Source of the DNA: Desulfospira joergensenii DSM 10085
Lineage (GTDB): Bacteria; Desulfobacterota; Desulfobacteria; Desulfobacterales; Desulfobacteraceae
Length of the DNA: 64,000 nucleotides
NCBI RefSeq assembly: GCF_000420085.1
Contig: NZ_ATUG01000002.1
Location: 1,364,001 to 1,428,000 of the forward strand
Direction of reading: 5' to 3'
A program made the position numbers and the translations under genes. Below, one piece after another: positions 25,998 through 34,700 of this stretch. The notes under the pieces were generated by a model. It was not told the DNA's origin, ran no database searches, and saw only the letters and a list, made by a program, of their open reading frames with translations. Each line of letters starts with the position of its first letter. Within the stretch, counting starts at the first letter, position 1.

Positions 25998-27211
25998 TTC
26001 AATCTCCTGAATGTTCTTTTTATATTTCAGGTAACAATCAAGAGATCCTTCCCGGCAGCCCCCTCTGGGCTCTTCCCCTGTCAGGGAGGATCTCCCAATA
26101 TGACCCCTCCGTTCAATCCCAAAATTCGGATATCCCCGGAGATCTGACAATCGGGGATTATTTCTCAGCCTGCCGGACTTTTCTCTCGGCAGACAAGGGC
26201 CGGATTCTGTATTCTGCCCTGTCTCAGACGTCGCAAGGCAAGAAAGGGATAAAAAAGATCTCTCTCTTTCTTATCAAGCACGGGGCCTTTTATCACCCGG
26301 TAAAGATCGATGTGGATGCTGATGACGGGGGGACCGTTTCATTTGTTCTGAACGGGGCGGTTTCGGATCCAGGTCTTGCCCTTCTGAAAAGGGAGTACGG
26401 TCTTCTGGCCATGCTGGGGGAAAAAAACGCCGGAGACCTTATCCCCCGTGTATTTGGCATGGGAAGGTTCATGGAAAAAGGCCATGAATTCGGTTTTTTC
26501 CTGGGAGAGTGGTTTCAAGGATTTCGGGAATTCCATATCACCGGTTCTAAAGAGCCCCGCCGGATAGCGGTCTGGGAGGATTCCGGCAACAGCTCCTTTC
26601 TCTCCCTTGAACAGGCTTTGCCCATCTATGAGCAGGTGGCCTTTATCCTCACCTCATTCTACGACCTTGATACCTTTGAACAGATTTTCCCCTGGCACCA
26701 TGCGGCCGGGGATTTTGTGGCGGACATTGAAAAACCGGATCTTCCGGTGAAGTTGATCAGTGTGAGGGGGTACGGCCCCCTGGTGGAGTTCCCTTCCGAT
26801 CCCACAGGACAATATGTCCTGCCTTCCCTGCTCTTTTTCTTCTTAAATCTCTCTTTGAGAATCCGGCTGGACCGCCTGGACGGAACCGGTGAAGCGGTTT
26901 TCCTGGATGAACCGGTTTTAAGGGCCTGTGTAAAAGGATTTTTTAAGGGGCTTCAGGATCATGAAAATCAGCACCCAGATGCCCCTTCCGGGCTTGATGA
27001 TCCGTCGGGAAAAAGGTCTCCCCTTGCGGAGGGTTTTGTTCAGTTTATCCGGGGGTTTGACGCCGGGACCCTGGAGGAGATCATTGGAAAGATGATGGAC
27101 CAATGGCGTCCGGGGGCTTCGGAATCGGATCTGATAAACAATTGTCTTGAATCCCATTGTGCCGCTATCCATGGGATTTTTAAAAACAGCCGGGCACAGG
27201 ATTTTTATTGA
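25994..27211 (+). CDS. Unknown protein with degenerate kinase-like fold
   Basis: A 405-aa soluble protein co-translated with the TPR gene (ATGA overlap at 25994-25997). The order of segments resembles a lipopolysaccharide- or aminoglycoside-kinase fold: KKISLFLIKHGAFYHPVKI as the Lys strand, LKREYGLLAML as helix C, FGFFLGEWF as the hinge, and FPWHHAAGDFVADI followed by KLISVRGYG as the catalytic loop and metal strand. The usual HGD and DF(G) residues are altered, so it is probably not an active kinase. The likeness is my reading of the pattern and needs structure prediction. Its place just before dsrA is notable. Confidence 0.6.
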   Translation: MIQSPECSFYISGNNQEILPGSPLWALPLSGRISQYDPSVQSQNSDIPGDLTIGDYFSACRTFLSADKGRILYSALSQTSQGKKGIKKISLFLIKHGAFYHPVKIDVDADDGGTVSFVLNGAVSDPGLALLKREYGLLAMLGEKNAGDLIPRVFGMGRFMEKGHEFGFFLGEWFQGFREFHITGSKEPRRIAVWEDSGNSSFLSLEQALPIYEQVAFILTSFYDLDTFEQIFPWHHAAGDFVADIEKPDLPVKLISVRGYGPLVEFPSDPTGQYVLPSLLFFFLNLSLRIRLDRLDGTGEAVFLDEPVLRACVKGFFKGLQDHENQHPDAPSGLDDPSGKRSPLAEGFVQFIRGFDAGTLEEIIGKMMDQWRPGASESDLINNCLESHCAAIHGIFKNSRAQDFY

Positions 27212-27319
27212 CATGTGGAAATAGAAATTTTATATCTGCAATGTTATTTTGCTAAAGTTATTTCTTATGAAATAAATAAGCGTTTCTAAGTTTTTGTAAT
27301 AACAGGCATTTAGACTATG

Positions 27320-27347
27320 AATGAAAAGTTTGGAAAACCTTTTCATT
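27320..27347 (+). promoter_or_regulatory. Inverted repeat in the dsrA leader
   Basis: AATGAAAAG (27320-27328) and CTTTTCATT (27339-27347) form a perfect 9-bp inverted repeat around ten bases, ending 37 bases before the dsrA ATG. It leaves the GGAGGT ribosome site (27373-27378) free. It could stabilise the 5' end of a very abundant mRNA or serve as an operator. No -35/-10 pair was convincing in the AT-rich 173-base region. Confidence 0.45.
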
Positions 27348-27384
27348 AATGTAATGTAATTTAACTTTTAACGGAGGTAAGTAA

Positions 27385-28710
27385 ATGGCTAAGCATGAAA
27401 CTCCTTTACTGGACCAGCTTGAAACCGGTCCATGGCCTAGCTTTGTCTCTGACCTGAAACAGCAGGCTGAAGTCAGAGCAAAGAATGAAAAGGGTGTTGA
27501 ATTCCAGATTCCCCAGGATTGTGTGGACGATCTTCTGGGTGTTTTGGAGCTTTCTTTCAAGCATGGTAGAACACATTGGAAACATGGCGGTATCGTAGGC
27601 GTTTTCGGCTACGGCGGTGGCGTTATCGGCAGGTACTGCGATCAGCCCCAGGCCTTCCCCGGTGTTGAGCACTTCCATACCATGCGTGTGAATCAGCCCG
27701 CAGGGAAGTTCTACAAAACCGATTACCTGAAGAGCCTGACCGAACTGTGGGACTTCAGGGGCTCCGGTGTAACCAATATGCACGGCGCAACCGGTGACAT
27801 CATCCTTCTGGGTACCACTACTCCCCAGCTGGAAGAAGTCTTCTGGACACTGACCCATGACATGAACCAGGATCTCGGCGGCTCCGGCTCCAACCTAAGA
27901 ACCCCTGCCGACTGCCTTGGCCAGTCCAGATGTGAATATGCCTGTTACGACACCAATGCACTGGTTTACTTCCTGACCAATGAGTACCAGGATGAACTCC
28001 ATCGTCCGGCATTCCCCTACAAGTTTAAATTCAAACTTGACGGCTGCCCCAACTGCTGCGTGGCCTCCATCGCCCGTTCCGACATGTCCTTCATCGGTAC
28101 ATGGAAAGACGATATCCGCATTGATCAGGATGCAGTGAATAAATATGTGGAAAACGATCCTGCATATCCGGCCAATGCCGGTGCCCATAAGGGTAAAGAC
28201 TGGGGCCCCTTTGACATTGAAAAAGAAGTTACCGGTCTCTGTCCCACAAAATGCATGAAGTTTGAAAACAAAAAACTCTTCATTGACAATGCCAACTGCA
28301 CCCGCTGCATGCATTGCATCAATGTAATGCCCAGAGCCCTGAAAGTCGGTAAAGAAACCGGTTGCTCCATCCTGGTCGGTGCAAAAGCCCCCATCCTTGA
28401 CGGTGCCCAGATGGGTTCTCTCCTTGTTCCCTTCGTAGAGGTGAATCCTGACAATGATTACGAAGCCATCACTGAAGTAATCGAAAATGTCTGGGACTGG
28501 TGGATGGAAGAAGGTAAAAACCGTGAGCGTCTTGGTGAGCTGATCATGCGTCAGGGTTTCCAGAAACTTCTTGAAGTCACTGGTATTGATCCCATGCCTC
28601 AGCACGTTGCCTACCCGAGAACCAACCCCTACATCTTCTGGAAAGAAGATGAAGTGACAGGCGGCTGGGAACGCGACGTTGAAGAATACAGAAAACATCA
28701 TCAGAGATAG
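27385..28710 (+). CDS. dsrA: Dissimilatory sulfite reductase alpha subunit (DsrA)
   Basis: Alpha subunit of the cytoplasmic alpha2beta2 enzyme that reduces sulfite in the terminal step of sulfate respiration, handing bound sulfur to DsrC. The 441-aa length is normal. The sirohaem/[4Fe-4S] cysteines appear as C-x5-C (CLGQSRC) and C-x3-C (CPNCC), and a ferredoxin insert carries CPTKC and CTRCMHC for a further [4Fe-4S] cluster. A strong GGAGGT ribosome site precedes the ATG. dsrB follows after 15 bases, then dsrD and dsrN; dsrC is not in the window. Codon use is smooth and biased, as expected for a highly expressed gene. Confidence 0.98.
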   Translation: MAKHETPLLDQLETGPWPSFVSDLKQQAEVRAKNEKGVEFQIPQDCVDDLLGVLELSFKHGRTHWKHGGIVGVFGYGGGVIGRYCDQPQAFPGVEHFHTMRVNQPAGKFYKTDYLKSLTELWDFRGSGVTNMHGATGDIILLGTTTPQLEEVFWTLTHDMNQDLGGSGSNLRTPADCLGQSRCEYACYDTNALVYFLTNEYQDELHRPAFPYKFKFKLDGCPNCCVASIARSDMSFIGTWKDDIRIDQDAVNKYVENDPAYPANAGAHKGKDWGPFDIEKEVTGLCPTKCMKFENKKLFIDNANCTRCMHCINVMPRALKVGKETGCSILVGAKAPILDGAQMGSLLVPFVEVNPDNDYEAITEVIENVWDWWMEEGKNRERLGELIMRQGFQKLLEVTGIDPMPQHVAYPRTNPYIFWKEDEVTGGWERDVEEYRKHHQR

Positions 28711-28725
28711 GAAGGGAGATTTATA

Positions 28726-29874
28726 ATGGCATTTATTTCTACTGGTTATAATCCAGACAAGCCGATGGAAAACAGAATCACTGACATCGGTCCGAAAGAT
28801 CATAACGAATTTTATCCTCCTGTTATCGCAAAAAATAAAGGCAAATGGTCTCATCATGAAATTCTTGAGCCCGGCGTCCTTGTTCATGTTGCTGATTCAG
28901 GGGACGAAGTCTATACCGTAAGATGCGGTGGTGCCCGCTTGATGTCCACCACCCACGTCAACGAGATCTGTGAAATTGCAGACAAACATTGCGACGGGTA
29001 TGTTCGTTTTACCACCCGGAACAACATCGAGTTCATGGTTGATTCCAAGGACAAGGTGGAGCCTTTGAAAAATGATCTGGCTTCCAGAAAATTTGAAGGC
29101 GGTTCCTTTAAGTTCCCCATCGGCGGTACCGGTGCCGGCGTGACCAATATCGTTCACACCCAGGGCTGGATTCATTGTCATACGCCTGCCACCGATGCCT
29201 CCGGTACGGTAAAGGCCACCATGGATGAGCTGTTCTCAGACTTCCAGCAGATGAGACTTCCGGCCCAGCTGAGAGTTTCCATGGCCTGCTGTCTGAACAT
29301 GTGCGGCGCGGTTCATTGCTCTGATATCGCTATTCTCGGATATCACAGAAAACCGCCCATGCTGGATCATGAGTACCTGGACAAGGTCTGTGAAATTCCC
29401 CTGGCCGTATCTGCCTGCCCCACGGCAGCCATCAAGCCGGCCAAACAGACACTGGCCAATGGAACCGAAGTTAAATCCGTAGCCGTTAAAAATGAGAGAT
29501 GCATGTACTGCGGGAACTGCTACACCATGTGTCCTTCCATGCCTCTGGCAGATGCCGAAGGTGACGGTATCGTTCTCATGGCCGGTGGTAAGGTCTCCAA
29601 CCGGATCTCCGATCCCAAGTTCTCCAAGGTTGTTGTTGCCTTCCTGCCCAATGAAATGCCGAGATGGCCTTCCATGACAGATGCCATTAATAAGATGGTG
29701 AATGCCTATTCAAACGGTGCCAACAAATACGAGCGTCTGGGTGACTGGGCCGAGAGAATCGGATGGGAAAAATTCTTTGAAGTTTGTGAACTTCCGTTTA
29801 CCCATCACCTGATTGACGATTTCCGTCAGCAGGCTTACATGAGTTGGCGTCAGTCCACTCAGTTCAAATTCTAA
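28726..29874 (+). CDS. dsrB: Dissimilatory sulfite reductase beta subunit (DsrB)
   Basis: Beta subunit (382 aa) of DsrAB and a homologue of DsrA. It has the sirohaem-cluster cysteines in [11 protein letters not shown] and ACPTAAI, and a ferredoxin domain with [11 protein letters not shown]. In known structures the catalytically competent sirohaem is bound at the alpha/beta interface with DsrB cluster ligands. The gene has GGAAGGGAG upstream of its ATG, and sits 15 bases behind dsrA, giving balanced subunit production. After the stop lies a strong hairpin before dsrD, so dsrAB and dsrD may be made at different levels. Confidence 0.98.
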   Translation: MAFISTGYNPDKPMENRITDIGPKDHNEFYPPVIAKNKGKWSHHEILEPGVLVHVADSGDEVYTVRCGGARLMSTTHVNEICEIADKHCDGYVRFTTRNNIEFMVDSKDKVEPLKNDLASRKFEGGSFKFPIGGTGAGVTNIVHTQGWIHCHTPATDASGTVKATMDELFSDFQQMRLPAQLRVSMACCLNMCGAVHCSDIAILGYHRKPPMLDHEYLDKVCEIPLAVSACPTAAIKPAKQTLANGTEVKSVAVKNERCMYCGNCYTMCPSMPLADAEGDGIVLMAGGKVSNRISDPKFSKVVVAFLPNEMPRWPSMTDAINKMVNAYSNGANKYERLGDWAERIGWEKFFEVCELPFTHHLIDDFRQQAYMSWRQSTQFKF

Positions 29875-29910
29875 TTTATTGGTTATTTGAACACTCGTTG
29901 TAAATAATGA

Positions 29911-29948
29911 GGGTGAACCGGAGGGCATTCGTGTTCTCCGGTTCATCC
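29911..29948 (+). terminator. Attenuator-like hairpin between dsrB and dsrD
   Basis: GGGTGAACCGGAG (29911-29923) and CTCCGGTTCATCC (29936-29948) form a 13-bp stem with one G-U pair and a 12-base loop, followed by G and four T. The T-run is short, so partial termination or 3'-end protection of the dsrAB message is more likely than full termination. dsrD begins 23 bases further on with its own AAGGAG site. Confidence 0.7.
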
Positions 29949-29971
29949 GTTTTAACGCAAAGGAGCGAAAC

Positions 29972-30229
29972 ATGAGCGAACTTCTTGAGAATACAGAGGC
30001 TGCAAAAAAAGCGGTTGTTGATTGGCTGACCAAAAAGTCCAAATCCAAAACCAAGTTTTATATCAAGGACTTTTATAAGATCTTTCCCGATGACAAACCC
30101 CGGGCCATTAAAAAAGTCGTTAATAAAATGGTTGAAACCGGAGAGCTGGAATTCTGGTCTTCCGGATCCACTACCATGTACGGTCTCAAAGGTGCGGGTA
30201 TTCAGCACTCTTCTGAAGGCGAAGAATAA
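29972..30229 (+). CDS. dsrD: DsrD, activator of dissimilatory sulfite reductase
   Basis: A small winged-helix protein (85 aa), the usual DsrD length. Family-like segments are AVVDWLTKKSKSKTKFYIKDFYKI, RAIKKVVNKMVETGELEFWSSG and TTMYGLKG. DsrD is found in sulfite and sulfate reducers that run the pathway reductively and has been shown to stimulate DsrAB, rather than acting as a classical DNA-binding regulator. The AAGGAG ribosome site is excellent. Its presence supports sulfate reduction and argues against a sulfur-oxidising reverse-dsr organism. Confidence 0.96.
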   Translation: MSELLENTEAAKKAVVDWLTKKSKSKTKFYIKDFYKIFPDDKPRAIKKVVNKMVETGELEFWSSGSTTMYGLKGAGIQHSSEGEE

Positions 30230-30247
30230 GATATTAGAATTAAATCC

Positions 30248-31663
30248 ATGCAGGCCAGTAGGGAAAATGTCCCGGGAGTTATTGTTGCAGGACTCAGGGG
30301 TGGTTCGGGCAAAACAATTATATCCTTAGGGATAACTGCAGCATGGAAAGAGTCAAATCTCAGGGTATCCCCCTTTAAAAAGGGGCCTGATTATATCGAC
30401 GCCGGCTGGCTCTCCAGGGCAGCCGGCCGCCCCTGTTACAATCTGGACACCTTTCTTTGTACACCGGAAACGGTGATCTCCTCTTATTTTATCAATTCCC
30501 AAGATTCAGACCTTGCCCTTATCGAGGGCAACCGGGGTCTTTATGACGGCATAGACACCGAGGGCTCCACGTCAACCAGTGAACTTGCCAAGCTTCTGAA
30601 CCTGCCGGTTCTTCTGGTCCTGGACTGTACCAAAAGCACGCGGACCATGGCTGCCCTCCTCATGGGCTGCATGAATTTTGATCCCGGCATCCGCATCTGC
30701 GGAGTGGTACTCAACCGGGTGGCGGGAAAACGCCATGAGGGAAAAGTCAGGGCCAATATAGAGCGGTTCTGCAATATCCCGGTACTGGGCGCCGTTCCCA
30801 AATTAAGTCAGGGGGATTTCCCTGAACGCCACATGGGGCTGGTCACCTCCGAGGAGCACTCCTATACGGATCAGGCCATTGAATCCGCCATTAAAATCGC
30901 CCGGGAAAACATCGATCTGGACAGGCTCTATGAACTGGTGACGGCATCGGACGGCCAGACCAGGCCAGGGCTTTGCCCGCCTGCCCGGGATACCGGGAAA
31001 AAGGGCGGCCCGGATTCGGTGACCATCGGAATCATCCGGGACTCGGCCTTTCAGTTCTACTATCCGGACAATTTAAGGGCCCTTGAGGATCTCGGGGCCA
31101 GGATCGTCTTTATCAGTCCTTTGAAACAGGAGACCATCCCCCCGGTCCATGCCATCTATATGGGCGGCGGATTTCCGGAAACCCATGCCCCCCAGCTGGC
31201 CAAAAATCATTCCTTCAGGGAGAATCTGAAACGCCTTTCTCTGGAGGGACTGCCCATTTACGCCGAATGCGGGGGCCTGATTTTTCTGGGGGAGAGTATT
31301 CGCCTGGATGATGTGGAATATCCCATGTCCGGAATATTTCCCATTAAGTTCGGCCTGTCCAAAAAACCCCAGGGACACGGGTATACCAAGGTAGAAGTGG
31401 TCCATTCCAATCCCTTTTACAAAAAGGGGGAAACCCTTAGGGGACACGAGTTCAGGTACTCCAAGATCCGGTCCATAGAGTACAAGGATACTCAGATGGC
31501 CTTTCGCATGGAAAGGGGAAAGGGAATCCTGGATAAAAAAGACGGGTTCCATAGGAACAATACCTTTGGAACCTATACCCATATCCATGCCCTGGGAACC
31601 CCCTCATGGGCCCCTTCGCTTGTGGCCAAGGCCATGGATTATAAACTTCATCAACCGAGGTGA
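30248..31663 (+). CDS. dsrN: CbiA-type glutamine amidotransferase (DsrN)
   Basis: A 471-aa enzyme of the cobyrinate a,c-diamide synthase family. The N-terminal dethiobiotin-synthetase-like domain begins with the P-loop GLRGGSGKT, followed by KKGPDYIDAGW. The C-terminal type-1 glutaminase domain has the nucleophile Cys in YAECGGLIFLG and a later His near GTYTHIHALG. Immediately after dsrABD such genes are called dsrN and are thought to amidate sirohaem for sulfite reductase. No cobalamin genes are nearby, favouring the dsrN role. The ATG at 30248 lacks a clear ribosome site. The stop at 31661-31663 lies four bases before the panC GTG. Confidence 0.9.
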   Translation: MQASRENVPGVIVAGLRGGSGKTIISLGITAAWKESNLRVSPFKKGPDYIDAGWLSRAAGRPCYNLDTFLCTPETVISSYFINSQDSDLALIEGNRGLYDGIDTEGSTSTSELAKLLNLPVLLVLDCTKSTRTMAALLMGCMNFDPGIRICGVVLNRVAGKRHEGKVRANIERFCNIPVLGAVPKLSQGDFPERHMGLVTSEEHSYTDQAIESAIKIARENIDLDRLYELVTASDGQTRPGLCPPARDTGKKGGPDSVTIGIIRDSAFQFYYPDNLRALEDLGARIVFISPLKQETIPPVHAIYMGGGFPETHAPQLAKNHSFRENLKRLSLEGLPIYAECGGLIFLGESIRLDDVEYPMSGIFPIKFGLSKKPQGHGYTKVEVVHSNPFYKKGETLRGHEFRYSKIRSIEYKDTQMAFRMERGKGILDKKDGFHRNNTFGTYTHIHALGTPSWAPSLVAKAMDYKLHQPR

Positions 31664-31667
31664 AATC

Positions 31668-32516
31668 GTGAAAATCATCAGCTCCATCAAAGAGATGACC
31701 GCCCATTCAGAGGAACTGCGCCGGAAGGGCCGGACTCTTGTATTTGTTCCCACCATGGGGTTCCTTCACAAGGGGCATCTGACCCTGATGGAGGAGGGTA
31801 AAAAACAGGCCGACGACCTTATTGTCAGCATATTTGTCAATCCGGCCCAGTTCGGGCCCAATGAGGATCTCGACACCTATCCCCGGGCCCTGGAACGGGA
31901 CCTGGAACTCTGTGAAAAAATCGGGGCTGCAGCCGTGTTCACCCCGGATGCAGGGGAAATGTATCCGGAGGGTTTCCAGACTTACGTGGAACTCACCCGT
32001 CTGCCCCTGCACCTCTGCGGGCTGTCCAGACCGGTCTTTTTCCGGGGGGTTGCCACGGTGGTGACCAAATTGTTCAATATCGTCCGGCCCCATAAGGCGG
32101 TCTTCGGACAAAAGGATTTTCAGCAGCTGACCCTTATCCGGCAGATGGTCAGGGATCTCAGCCTCAATATAGAGATCATCGGGGTGCCCATCGTCCGGGA
32201 AGCAGACGGGCTGGCCATGAGTTCCCGGAACAAGTATCTGAACGAATCTGAAAGGTCCGATGCCCTGCTTCTGCACCAATCCCTGTTAAAGGCAAAGGAG
32301 ATGGTTGCATCCGGAGAAAAAAATCCGGCCCGGATCCTTGAACAGGCCCGGCAGATTCTAAATTCCTGCCCTGGAATCAAGATTGATTATGTCTCCATCT
32401 GTGACATTGCCACCCTGGACAATCTGGGGGAGGGGGAGAGGATTGACCGGCCCGTGCTCATGGCCCTTGCCGTGATGCTGGGGAAGACCCGGCTCATCGA
32501 CAATATGATTTTGTAA
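31668..32516 (+). CDS. panC: Pantothenate synthetase (PanC)
   Basis: Joins pantoate and beta-alanine with ATP to give pantothenate, the vitamin precursor of coenzyme A. The 282-aa product has the family landmarks VPTMGFLHKGHLTLM, VSIFVNPAQFGPNEDLDTYPR, GQKDFQQLTLIRQMVRDL and VREADGLAMSSRNKYL. GTG 31668 is chosen because GAGGTGA lies five bases upstream, overlapping the dsrN stop, so the gene is probably coupled to the dsr operon. An in-frame ATG 34 codons earlier lies deep within dsrN. A terminator ends the unit after panC. No panB or panD is adjacent. Confidence 0.96.
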   Translation: MKIISSIKEMTAHSEELRRKGRTLVFVPTMGFLHKGHLTLMEEGKKQADDLIVSIFVNPAQFGPNEDLDTYPRALERDLELCEKIGAAAVFTPDAGEMYPEGFQTYVELTRLPLHLCGLSRPVFFRGVATVVTKLFNIVRPHKAVFGQKDFQQLTLIRQMVRDLSLNIEIIGVPIVREADGLAMSSRNKYLNESERSDALLLHQSLLKAKEMVASGEKNPARILEQARQILNSCPGIKIDYVSICDIATLDNLGEGERIDRPVLMALAVMLGKTRLIDNMIL

Positions 32517-32520
32517 GCCG

Positions 32521-32565
32521 AAAGTCTAAAGGGGGAAACCCCAAAGCATGAGGCTTTAGACTTTT
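32521..32565 (+). terminator. Terminator of the dsr-panC unit
   Basis: AAAGTCTAAAG (32521-32531) pairs perfectly with CTTTAGACTTT (32554-32564), with a small GGGG-GAAA-CCCC hairpin inside, followed by TTT. It begins five bases after the panC stop codon and is the natural end of the plus-strand operon. Confidence 0.75.
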
Positions 32566-32582
32566 AGCGGTTTTAGCGGAAT

Positions 32583-32620
32583 AAAAAAGGGTGTTTCCCC
32601 GGAAACGGGGAAACACCCTT
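32583..32620 (-). terminator. Terminator of the tetrahaem cytochrome gene
   Basis: AAGGGTGTTTCCCC (32587-32600) and GGGGAAACACCCTT (32607-32620) form a perfect 14-bp stem with a six-base loop. On the minus strand it is followed by a run of six T (A run at 32583-32588). It lies about 27 bases past the cytochrome stop codon and faces the dsr terminator. Confidence 0.85.
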
Positions 32621-32647
32621 AAAAATGTATATGCGTTTTTTTACCGC

Positions 32648-33106
32648 TTATGCCTTTTCATGGCATTTGCCGCAGGAGGTGGGAGCAGGGCCCTTCCGGC
32701 CTTTGGGGTCGCCGGCTTTGATATTGGCTTCCTTGTGGCATTCCACGCAGTTCCCATGCATGGCATTTTCATGGACCATGATGTCTTTTTTATTTTTCTT
32801 GTCTTTTTTGAATTTGTTGTGGCATTCGCCGCATTTTTTGACCTCGTCGCCCATTTTGAGATCCGCCAGGGGTTTGCCGTCTTTGTCGTGATGGCACTCG
32901 CCGCAGTTGAGTTTGTACTCTTCAATGTGTTTTTTGTGAGTAAACTCCACCAGTTTGAATTTTGGGGCCCCTTTTTTGCGTTTTTTGTAGCCGTCGGTTT
33001 CCATTTTTAAGGTATCTTCGACACTAGTACCTGCCTGGAGTCCGCCGGCGGCAAAAATCACAGCAATTCCTGCAGCCAGAAGAAGTGTGACCAGTCTTTT
33101 GTTCAT
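32648..33106 (-). CDS. Periplasmic tetrahaem cytochrome c3-family protein
   Basis: A 152-aa exported cytochrome. Residues 1-25 are a Sec signal peptide. Four CxxCH haem sites are visible: CGECHH, CGECHN, CVECHK and CGKCHE, with additional His residues (FTHKKH, MVHENAMH) placed as sixth ligands, matching class III tetrahaem cytochromes. Such proteins pass electrons between periplasmic hydrogenases or formate dehydrogenases and membrane complexes in sulfate reducers. The protein is lysine-rich, as is usual for c3. It lies 155 bases downstream of tatC and has its own terminator. Confidence 0.93.
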   Translation of the reverse strand: MNKRLVTLLLAAGIAVIFAAGGLQAGTSVEDTLKMETDGYKKRKKGAPKFKLVEFTHKKHIEEYKLNCGECHHDKDGKPLADLKMGDEVKKCGECHNKFKKDKKNKKDIMVHENAMHGNCVECHKEANIKAGDPKGRKGPAPTSCGKCHEKA

Positions 33107-33260
33107 AACTCGCTTTGCTCCTTTTTACAATTAACTATTTGTTTTGCCTTTATCCGATACCTGTCCATAAAAGGCATCGGGAGTTTCTTTTGCATGACCT
33201 ATTTTTTACATATCTGCAGGGCCGAAGTCAATGATAAAAACAAGGGGGCAGGAGGTCCGA

Positions 33261-34103
33261 TCACTCCTTATCGTCTTCAGGAACAACCTCTTCATCTTCT
33301 TGGGAAGAATTTTGGTCTTCCTCTTCCGGGCCATGGGTTTCCGGGTCCGGATCCTCATCAGTGTCCTCAATATCCAGGGGTTTTTTCCCGAAAACCCGGG
33401 CTCCGACGATACTGATTTCGTAAAGGATCATCAGGGGAAGGGCCATCATGATCTGGGTGATCACATCCGGGGGGGTGATCAGGGCGGCGCCGACGAAAAA
33501 GAGGAGAAGGGCGTACTTCCGGTTCTTCTTTAAAAAATCAACATTGACCAGACCCATTCTGGCCATAAAGGTAAGGACCAGGGGAAGTTCAAAGACAAAC
33601 CCAAAGGCCAGGAGCATCTTGGATGCAAAGGAGAGGTACTCCTTCATGGAAGGCATGGCATGGATGGTATCCGTGGCAAATCCGAGGAAAAAAGCAAATC
33701 CGTAAGGGAAGACGATAAAGTAGCCGAATGAAGATCCCAGAATAAAGAAAAACAGGGACAGAACCACAATGGGAATCAGATATTTTTTCTCAGTTCTGTA
33801 AAGACCCGGTGAGACAAACATCCAGAATTCGTAGAACAACACCGGGGTGGCCGCGATAATACCGACCAGGAAAGAGACTTTTAAATAGGTGAAAAAGGCT
33901 TCGGGCAGGCCTGTGAAGATCATCTGGGCGTTGCCGTTTTCTCCCATGGCCTTTACCAGGGGAAAAGTCAGGATTTCAAAGAGTTTTTCCTTGAAAAAAT
34001 AGGCCCCGACAAATCCGACGCCGACGGCTATGAATGATCGGACCAGCCGGTCCCGCAGCTCACCCAGATGCTCTGTAAAAGGGCTTTTGTTTTCATTGTC
34101 CAT
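33261..34103 (-). CDS. tatC: Sec-independent protein translocase TatC
   Basis: Core receptor of the twin-arginine translocase, which exports folded cofactor-containing proteins. The 280-aa product has the family opening FTEHLGELRDRLVRS, six hydrophobic helices, the YEFWMFVSPGLYRTEK segment and PPDVITQIMMALPLMILYE near the last helices. The C-terminal 40 residues are strongly acidic (runs of Glu and Asp), an extension seen in several Deltaproteobacteria. It starts four bases after the tatB stop codon, so the two are co-translated. A TatA protein is not in the window. Confidence 0.96.
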   Translation of the reverse strand: MDNENKSPFTEHLGELRDRLVRSFIAVGVGFVGAYFFKEKLFEILTFPLVKAMGENGNAQMIFTGLPEAFFTYLKVSFLVGIIAATPVLFYEFWMFVSPGLYRTEKKYLIPIVVLSLFFFILGSSFGYFIVFPYGFAFFLGFATDTIHAMPSMKEYLSFASKMLLAFGFVFELPLVLTFMARMGLVNVDFLKKNRKYALLLFFVGAALITPPDVITQIMMALPLMILYEISIVGARVFGKKPLDIEDTDEDPDPETHGPEEEDQNSSQEDEEVVPEDDKE

Positions 34104-34106
34104 GGT

Positions 34107-34466
34107 TTACTCGTTCAGGTTCCCCTTGGAGTCCGGTTTCTCAGAATCTGAGGTCTCTCCCTCTTCGGAAAAATCAGAGTCTGGTTGGGCCGTTTTATCT
34201 TTGTCTTCGGCGGGCTCTTCTTCAACCTCTGTTTTGGGATCTTCTTTGGCTTCCTTGATGACCGTCTTAAGATCCTCGGACGGGGCAGGGACGTCCTGGA
34301 CAGTGGATTCAAGGTCAATGCTCCGTTTGAGATCCTGGGCAGAGCGTTTGAATTCCCCCATGGCCCGGCCAAGGGTTTTGGCCAACTCCGGCAGTCTCTT
34401 CGGTCCGATGACGATGAGGGCGATTGCCAGGATCAGCAGAATTTCAGGCATTCCAAGACCAAACAT
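34107..34466 (-). CDS. tatB: Sec-independent translocase subunit TatB (TatA/B family)
   Basis: A 119-aa membrane protein. The start ATG at 34466 has AAGGAG upstream and opens MFGLGMPEILLILAIALIVI, a single N-terminal helix, followed by GPKRLPELAKTLGRAMGEF, the amphipathic helix of the TatA/B family. The remaining tail is acidic. The MFGLG...E start and long tail favour TatB over TatA, although small Tat proteins can do both jobs. Longer in-frame starts upstream are unlikely because they precede the ribosome site. It is directly followed by tatC. Confidence 0.9.
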   Translation of the reverse strand: MFGLGMPEILLILAIALIVIGPKRLPELAKTLGRAMGEFKRSAQDLKRSIDLESTVQDVPAPSEDLKTVIKEAKEDPKTEVEEEPAEDKDKTAQPDSDFSEEGETSDSEKPDSKGNLNE

Positions 34467-34700
34467 CTTCTCTCCTTCTGTTAACTCGGTCAATTTTAAG
34501 TGTAAGGTTTTACACTGAGTATGGGTCGGTGTCAACCTCAAGGCCATTGGCAAATAATGTCATTCGGCTCAATCCCCGGTGTGCGGAAAAATGGTAACCC
34601 TTGAAATATTCTATATATTAACCTTCAGGTAAATAATTTCCGGATCTTGAACTTAAAACCAAATCCTAATTTTAAAAGCCCCTGGGGGACCTGTCCGGGT

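Noticed and set aside
33156-33182. Imperfect hairpin between tatC and the tetrahaem cytochrome gene
   Set aside because: The stem has a mismatch and no T-run on the minus strand, so a terminator is not supported.
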